From contig NZ_BOSG01000001.1 of assembly GCF_018403225.1 (NCBI RefSeq), positions 558,001-622,000 on the forward strand: a DNA stretch of 64,000 nucleotides, read 5' to 3'. Shown piece after piece: positions 59,323 to 64,000 of this stretch. The notes beneath the pieces were generated by a model. The model did not search any database. It saw nothing but the letters and a program-made list of their open reading frames with translations, and was not told the origin of the DNA. A program made the translations under genes and the position numbers. Numbering within the stretch: position 1 is the stretch's first letter; every line of letters begins with the position of its first letter. Source of the DNA: Paenibacillus sp. J23TS9. Its GTDB lineage: Bacteria; Bacillota; Bacilli; Paenibacillales; Paenibacillaceae.

Positions 59323-61181
59323 ACAACGCAAAGAGAAGAACACGACTGCTGCTGAAGGATACTTTACGGCTTGTGGCCCCGCCTCCATCGCTCAAGGTGT
59401 GGGAATGGGCCGACCAACACCGGGTCTTGTCTCCTGAGGATTCTGCCGAGCCTGGTCCGTGGCGGACGAGTCGTTCTCCATTTCAAAAAGAGGTTATGAA
59501 CGCTTTAACTCAGCCGGAAATAGACACAATCGCAATAATGGCTGGCTCCCAGCTCGGAAAAACAGCTATCCAGCTTAACGTGATTGGATATTATACCGGG
59601 CATGATCCCTCTCCTATCATGATGGTTCAACCGGATTTAGGTGTCGGGAAGGACTTCTCTAACGACCGATTGATGCCAATGTATCGGGATTCTCCGCAAT
59701 TATCCAAGCTATTCGGTAAGGGGAAGAGTCGCGATAGCCGTAATACGATATATTACAAAAGCTTCCCAGGGGGCCGGATAAATATAGCGGGGTCGAATGC
59801 TCCAGCGTCTTTGGCTTCCAAGCCAATTCGTATCCTGCTCGCTGACGAAATTGACCGCTTTGCGAAATCGGCCGGAACCGAGGGTGATCCGCTTAACCTG
59901 GCGATTAAGCGTACAACCACATTTCATAACCGGAAGATGATTTTCGTCTCGACACCAACGATCAAAGGTCACTCGAAAATAGAAAAGCTCTACGAGGACA
60001 GTACGCAAGAGCGACTTCATTTCATGTGTCCAAGCTGTGATGAGCTTCAAACGCTGCAATGGGCTCAGATCAAGTATGAATACGATGAGGAAACAAGCCA
60101 GTGTACCGAAGTACATCATGTCTGCAAAGTGTGCGGCGCGATGCACGAAGAACATGAGTGGAAAAGGGATTACGAAAACCGAACGAAGTGGATCGCGGGC
60201 AGAAAGCACGCCACCACGCGAGGGTTTCATCTCTCGGCACTCGCTGCGACTATCAATTACACCTGGAAAATGGCTGTCAAAGAGTGGGTGCAGGCCAACA
60301 AAGAGGGCAAACAGGCTATTAAAGTATTTATTAATACAGTCCTTGCTGAGACCTGGGAGGAAGAGGGCCAGAAGCTCGAACACGAAATCCTGATGAATCG
60401 GCGGGAGATGTATCAGGCTAGGGTGCCGGAGGGTGTCAGGTTCATCACCGCAGCGGTCGATACCCAGGATACACGCTTCGAAATAGACGTGGTCGGCTGG
60501 GGGAAAGGGTTCTCCAGTTGGAGAATCCAGCGTCATGTGATAGTTGGAGATCTTAATCAGCAGCAACCTTGGCAGGAGCTGGATGAATTCCTGTCTCGGA
60601 CTTGGAAAGACGCTGATGGCCGTTCGTTCCGCCCGGTTAGGACCCTGATAGATTCCGGTGGTCACTTTACACTCAAGGTGTACAAGTTTTGCAAACCCCG
60701 ACAGGGTCGGAACATCTATGCCCTCAAAGGGGAAGAGAAGGGAGACGGACAGGAGACTCCACTTCTGAACGGAATAAGCACGAACAATGTCCCGAAAGCG
60801 ACCGTCGTCCGGGTCGGTGTTTCCGAGGGCAAGTCTATTATATTTTCTTCGCTCAGCATGGAACCAGGCAAACCGGGATCATGTCGTTTCCCGTTGCCGC
60901 ACCCAGACCACCCAGACCCGTTTGTTTACGACGAGGAATATTTCCAACAACTCACTGCAGAACAACTCGTCACACGGTATAAGGAGGGCAAGCCATATAC
61001 CGCGTGGGTACAGACTCGCGCTAGAAACGAAGCCCTTGACCTAGCGGTCTACAATCGTGCGGCAATTGAGATGATAAACCCGAATTTTGATATGCCTTTA
61101 CCTGAACCTGGTTACATCGCGGTTGCCGGGGCTAAACGTCCCAAGAAACCAAAGAAAAAGAATGTGGCCAGCAGTATCTAG
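59319..61181 (+). CDS. Phage terminase large subunit (GpA family)
   Basis: 620 residues from a GTG in the end of the small subunit. ATPase: MAGSQLGKTAIQLNVIGYY (Walker A-like), ILLADEIDRF (Walker B, DE), coupling motif VSTPTI. A four-Cys zinc site (CPSC...CKVC). Nuclease: TAAVDTQDTRFEIDVVGWG and LIDSGGH with conserved Asp residues. It packages DNA into proheads. Confidence 0.93.
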   Translation: MNNAKRRTRLLLKDTLRLVAPPPSLKVWEWADQHRVLSPEDSAEPGPWRTSRSPFQKEVMNALTQPEIDTIAIMAGSQLGKTAIQLNVIGYYTGHDPSPIMMVQPDLGVGKDFSNDRLMPMYRDSPQLSKLFGKGKSRDSRNTIYYKSFPGGRINIAGSNAPASLASKPIRILLADEIDRFAKSAGTEGDPLNLAIKRTTTFHNRKMIFVSTPTIKGHSKIEKLYEDSTQERLHFMCPSCDELQTLQWAQIKYEYDEETSQCTEVHHVCKVCGAMHEEHEWKRDYENRTKWIAGRKHATTRGFHLSALAATINYTWKMAVKEWVQANKEGKQAIKVFINTVLAETWEEEGQKLEHEILMNRREMYQARVPEGVRFITAAVDTQDTRFEIDVVGWGKGFSSWRIQRHVIVGDLNQQQPWQELDEFLSRTWKDADGRSFRPVRTLIDSGGHFTLKVYKFCKPRQGRNIYALKGEEKGDGQETPLLNGISTNNVPKATVVRVGVSEGKSIIFSSLSMEPGKPGSCRFPLPHPDHPDPFVYDEEYFQQLTAEQLVTRYKEGKPYTAWVQTRARNEALDLAVYNRAAIEMINPNFDMPLPEPGYIAVAGAKRPKKPKKKNVASSI

Positions 61182-61209
61182 ACCAATCGAAGGAGGTGAG
61201 AAAGGGAAA

Positions 61210-61440
61210 ATGCCGAGAATATCATACGAAGAAGCCAAAGAGAAGTACAAGATGTGGAACGATGCCGAGGATGCCATAGCAACAGGAATGTCATACAGCA
61301 TTGCAGGCAGATCTTTAACTCGTGTTGACATGGCTACGGTCCAGATGATGAAAAGGAAATATGGACGCATCGTTGACACTTATGATAGCGGTGGTAAACG
61401 TCGTTCCCGAACATCGGGATTTTACCCTGTTGACCGATGA
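61210..61440 (+). CDS. DUF6148/gpW-like head-joining protein
   Basis: 76 residues; ATG 61210 nine bases after AAGGAGGTGA. MPRISYEEAKEKYKMWNDAE...ATGMSYSIAGRSLTRVD: the 'WxxAE.A(I)..G.SY.I.GRSLTR.D' pattern of DUF6148/gpW-type joiners placed between terminase and portal. The stop overlaps the portal start (ATGA). Confidence 0.8.
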   Translation: MPRISYEEAKEKYKMWNDAEDAIATGMSYSIAGRSLTRVDMATVQMMKRKYGRIVDTYDSGGKRRSRTSGFYPVDR

Positions 61441-63119
61441 ACATCATTGATAAGACTTTGAATATCTTCGCTCCTGGAATTGCCGCTAAACGTGAGCGAG
61501 CCAGGACGGAGGTCGTGAGGCAACAGGCGGTAAGGAAGGTCGCAAACAGCATCATCGGAGGGTCTGGAAGTAACGGACGGGGCTATGGCAAGCATGGAGC
61601 TAGCACAACCAAGTCGTCCATGTTATTTTGGCAAACCCCGGTCGGGGACGCAGACACGGATATCCATCAGAACGTACCTAAACTCCGTGAGAGAGCCCGG
61701 GACCTGCATATGGGTTCGGACATCGTCGCCGCAGCACACAAGGGTCTGCGAACCAACATCGTGGGAACAGGGCTGCGCCTAAACCCCGCCTTTGATGCAT
61801 CGTACCTGGGATTAACCAAGGAGCAAGCGGAGAAGCTACGCAGCTCAATCCAACGTGAATGGGCCTTATGGGCTGAGACGACAAAGTGCGATGCTGCCGG
61901 TCTGAACGATTTTTACGAATTGCAGGGCCTGGCCTTCATTTCAACGCTCATGAGCGGAGATGTGTTCGCGCTGCTGCCAAGCAAAAAACGCCCCTGGTCG
62001 GTCTATGACTTGAAAATTAACCTCATCGAAGCTGACAGATGCGCAACCCCTCCGGACAAGGATAACCTTGATAGGGAACGAATCCAATCCGGGGTTGAGG
62101 TTGATGCTGATGGGATGGTCGCTGCTTATCACTTCAGTAACCGCCACCCCGGAGCGGGTGGGTACAGTCTGAGTGGGGCCAACGAATGGGTCCGCGTTGA
62201 AAAATACGGCAAGCGCACAGGACGAGTTAACGTGCTTCATTTGTTTGAAGCTGAACGGCCGGGACAGCGCCGGGGAATTCCAATCATCGCTCCAATCATC
62301 GAATCGCTGAAGCAGCTCAGTCAGTACACGAACGCTGAACTTGCCGCTGCAGTTATCACGTCGATGTACACGGTGTTTATCACGTCACCTGCAGAAAACG
62401 AAGGCGGGGACCCGTTTGACGGAGTCAGCATGGAAGAGGAAGAATTGGACGGCGTGGAAAATACTCCTGGAGCTTCGGGAGATGAAATTAAACTCGGGCA
62501 AGGGGCTATCATGCGGACCGATCCGGGCGAGGATGTGAAATTTGCCGATCCGACCAGACCAAATCCCAACTATGAGGCGTTCGTACGCGCCTTGCTGAAA
62601 CAGATTGCAGCGGCTCTCGAGCTTCCTTACGAGATCCTAACCAAGCAGTTCACGAGTTCGTATTCTGCATCCCGCGGCGCCCTGTTGGAAGCGTGGAAAA
62701 TGTACCGAATGCGTCGTGCCTGGCTATCAAAAACGTTCTGCCAACCCATATATGAGGAATGGTTTGTAGAAGCAGTATCCAAAGGAAGAATCGACGCACC
62801 CGGCATCTTTGATGATCCGGCTATTTTTGCTGCCTACACTCGGGCCGAATGGCATGGTCCTTCACAGGGCTTGCTTGATCCGACTAAGGAAGTAGCTGCA
62901 GCCATTGCTCGGATTGAATACAACATGTCAACGGCTGAGCGTGAAACCGCAGAACTTAATGGCGGGTCGTGGGAACAGAATGTACAGCAGCGTGCGTATG
63001 AGAAGGGGCGTCTTGCTGAGTTGGGTCTGACTGAAGGGGCGGAGCCAGTAACACCTTCCGAACCTTCAAATGCAGGTGATGAAAACAATGATAACGGGGA
63101 AGGGGGTGAACAAAACTAA
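61437..63119 (+). CDS. Phage portal protein (lambda family)
   Basis: 560 residues. RARDLHMGSDIVAAAHKGLRTNIVGTGLRLNP, INLIEADRCATPPD, VNVLHLFEAERPGQRRGIP and LPYEILTKQFTSSYSASRGALLEAWKMY match the lambda portal family. Forms the ring through which DNA enters the head. Acidic C-terminal tail. Overlaps both neighbours. Confidence 0.93.
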   Translation: MNIIDKTLNIFAPGIAAKRERARTEVVRQQAVRKVANSIIGGSGSNGRGYGKHGASTTKSSMLFWQTPVGDADTDIHQNVPKLRERARDLHMGSDIVAAAHKGLRTNIVGTGLRLNPAFDASYLGLTKEQAEKLRSSIQREWALWAETTKCDAAGLNDFYELQGLAFISTLMSGDVFALLPSKKRPWSVYDLKINLIEADRCATPPDKDNLDRERIQSGVEVDADGMVAAYHFSNRHPGAGGYSLSGANEWVRVEKYGKRTGRVNVLHLFEAERPGQRRGIPIIAPIIESLKQLSQYTNAELAAAVITSMYTVFITSPAENEGGDPFDGVSMEEEELDGVENTPGASGDEIKLGQGAIMRTDPGEDVKFADPTRPNPNYEAFVRALLKQIAAALELPYEILTKQFTSSYSASRGALLEAWKMYRMRRAWLSKTFCQPIYEEWFVEAVSKGRIDAPGIFDDPAIFAAYTRAEWHGPSQGLLDPTKEVAAAIARIEYNMSTAERETAELNGGSWEQNVQQRAYEKGRLAELGLTEGAEPVTPSEPSNAGDENNDNGEGGEQN

Positions 63120-64000
63120 TGCCTAAGAAACTCAAGCTTAATGGCCCTGTTATCTCAGACGATGAAAAGTGGATTTATGATTGGTTCGACATTCCTACAA
63201 TCAGTCCCGGTGCGGTTTCAAACTTCTTGGACGATGCCAATGGAGAAGAGATTGAGCTGCTTATCAATTCCGGCGGTGGTTTGGTCGATTCAGGGTCGGA
63301 AATTTACACCATGTTAAAGTCTTACGCCGAGGATCACTCCGTAGATGTGACGAGTAAAATCACTGCCCTTGCTGGATCTGCCACATCGGTGATTGCAATG
63401 GGAGGAACGAGGGTTCTGATGTCTCCAACAGCTCAGATCATGATTCACAACGCATCTACTATCGCATGGGGAGACAAGAATGCCATGGGTGGCGCGTCAG
63501 AAATGTTGAAAAACACTGACGAAGCAATTGTTAACGCCTATGCGCTTAAAACTGGTATGGCCCACGACGAACTTCTCGCCATGATGAATAAAGAAACATG
63601 GCTGAACGCACAGCAAGCTGTTGAATTGGGATTCGCGGACGAAATCATGTTCGTCGAAAAGTCCGGGGTAACTAATAACGTTGCTATGGGACATACACTC
63701 CCGCCGGAAGTCATCAAGAAAATGCGCAATCAGTATGGTGAACATAAGCAACCCACTAAAGCCGCTGCCGTTGTTTCGCCAGTAGCTGAGCCGCAAGCGA
63801 TCACTAAAAATAAGGAGGTACCTAAGACAATGGATATGAACGAAATGAAAGAAAAGCACCCCGATCTATATGCGCAGATCACGAATGAGGCTCAAAAAGC
63901 CGAGCGTGATCGGATTGCTGCTTTGCAAGCGTATGCGACAGCTCCAGGTGCAGCTGCGTTTATTAACGAGGCTATCACCAATGGAGGAACTGTACAGGAC
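63119..64000 (+). CDS. ClpP-like prohead protease with scaffold-type C-terminus (partial, runs off window)
   Basis: The ATG overlaps the portal stop (TAATG). 294 residues are visible. ClpP-like domain: ELLINSGGGLVDSGSEIY, ALAGSATSVIAMGG (catalytic Ser in GSA), QIMIHNAST (His) and an acidic residue downstream. After about residue 235 a helical, charged part begins (MDMNEMKEKHPDLYAQITNEAQKAERDRI) of scaffold character, as in the lambda C/Nu3 pair. The end is outside the window. Confidence 0.9.
   Translation, partial: MPKKLKLNGPVISDDEKWIYDWFDIPTISPGAVSNFLDDANGEEIELLINSGGGLVDSGSEIYTMLKSYAEDHSVDVTSKITALAGSATSVIAMGGTRVLMSPTAQIMIHNASTIAWGDKNAMGGASEMLKNTDEAIVNAYALKTGMAHDELLAMMNKETWLNAQQAVELGFADEIMFVEKSGVTNNVAMGHTLPPEVIKKMRNQYGEHKQPTKAAAVVSPVAEPQAITKNKEVPKTMDMNEMKEKHPDLYAQITNEAQKAERDRIAALQAYATAPGAAAFINEAITNGGTVQD
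63812..63832 (+). promoter_or_regulatory. Internal ribosome site and in-frame start within the protease gene
   Basis: AAGGAGGT (63812-63819), ten bases before ATG 63830, in the protease reading frame at the point where the scaffold-like part begins. It suggests that a separate scaffold protein is made from the same gene. Confidence 0.55.

Larger units (their letters stand above)
53340..64000. mobile_element. Prophage, left part (continues beyond window)
   Basis: Integrase on the minus strand, early small genes, replication protein, terminases, portal and protease in the order typical of siphophages with lambda/GpA-type packaging. It sits between ppiB and an unseen right flank. Left limit is approximate. 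Confidence 0.85.

Overview
The window is chromosomal DNA of a low-to-mid GC, endospore-forming Firmicute, most likely Paenibacillus or a close relative. Gene content and order follow the Bacillus spoIVB-spo0A and fur-xerD-dacF-spoIIA-spoVA-lysA-ppiB neighbourhoods, with Paenibacillus-like differences: no ptb/bcd/buk beside the bkd genes, spoVAA and spoVAB followed directly by spoVAF, and lipB beside bkdB. Species assignment is inference; no rRNA or tRNA gene was recognised.

Backbone, left: recN (3' part), spoIVB and spo0A (1-3.7 kb). An AT-rich island of about 15.2 kb (3584-18907) sits in the 3' end of spo0A, bounded by two identical 149-bp copies of that end. Each copy is followed by its own version of the spo0A terminator, so the element restores both the coding end and the transcription stop. 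In order the island holds: a tyrosine recombinase with two tiny overlapping partner genes; a repeat-rich, hairpin-rich origin-like segment and a candidate small RNA; a primase-type replication protein; a small serine resolvase behind a palindromic operator; a deaminase-fold protein on the minus strand; a decayed phage tail-type gene; and a plus-strand operon of a Ski2/Hel308-like helicase with a nuclease-like tail, an ABC-type ATPase and an HNH nuclease. The last two resemble Septu PtuA/PtuB. The helicase plus PtuAB-like set, with the divergent deaminase, is the best candidate for an undescribed defence system.

Backbone, middle (19-53 kb): an ECF sigma/anti-sigma pair; a metallophosphoesterase; a secreted stalk-domain protein; a ComEC-like metallo-beta-lactamase lipoprotein with its DUF3006 partner; a CuA-type cupredoxin lipoprotein, a PQQ-quinoprotein-like lipoprotein and two paralogous lipoproteins; thymidine kinase; the branched-chain 2-oxoacid dehydrogenase genes (lpdV-bkdAA-bkdAB-bkdB) with lipB; the tiny stressosome protein Prli42; a PepT-like peptidase; nudF, endonuclease Q, spoIIM, fur, yqzK, xerD, punA, dacF, the spoIIAA-spoIIAB-sigF operon, spoVAA-spoVAB-spoVAF, lysA and ppiB. 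Many of these serve mother-cell/forespore signalling and spore formation.

Right end (53.3-64 kb): the start of a prophage. It has an integrase on the minus strand, a short set of small early genes, a replication-O-like protein, then the packaging and head module (small and large terminase, DUF6148/gpW-like joiner, lambda-type portal, ClpP-like prohead protease). It runs off the window. No CI-type repressor is evident in the visible part.
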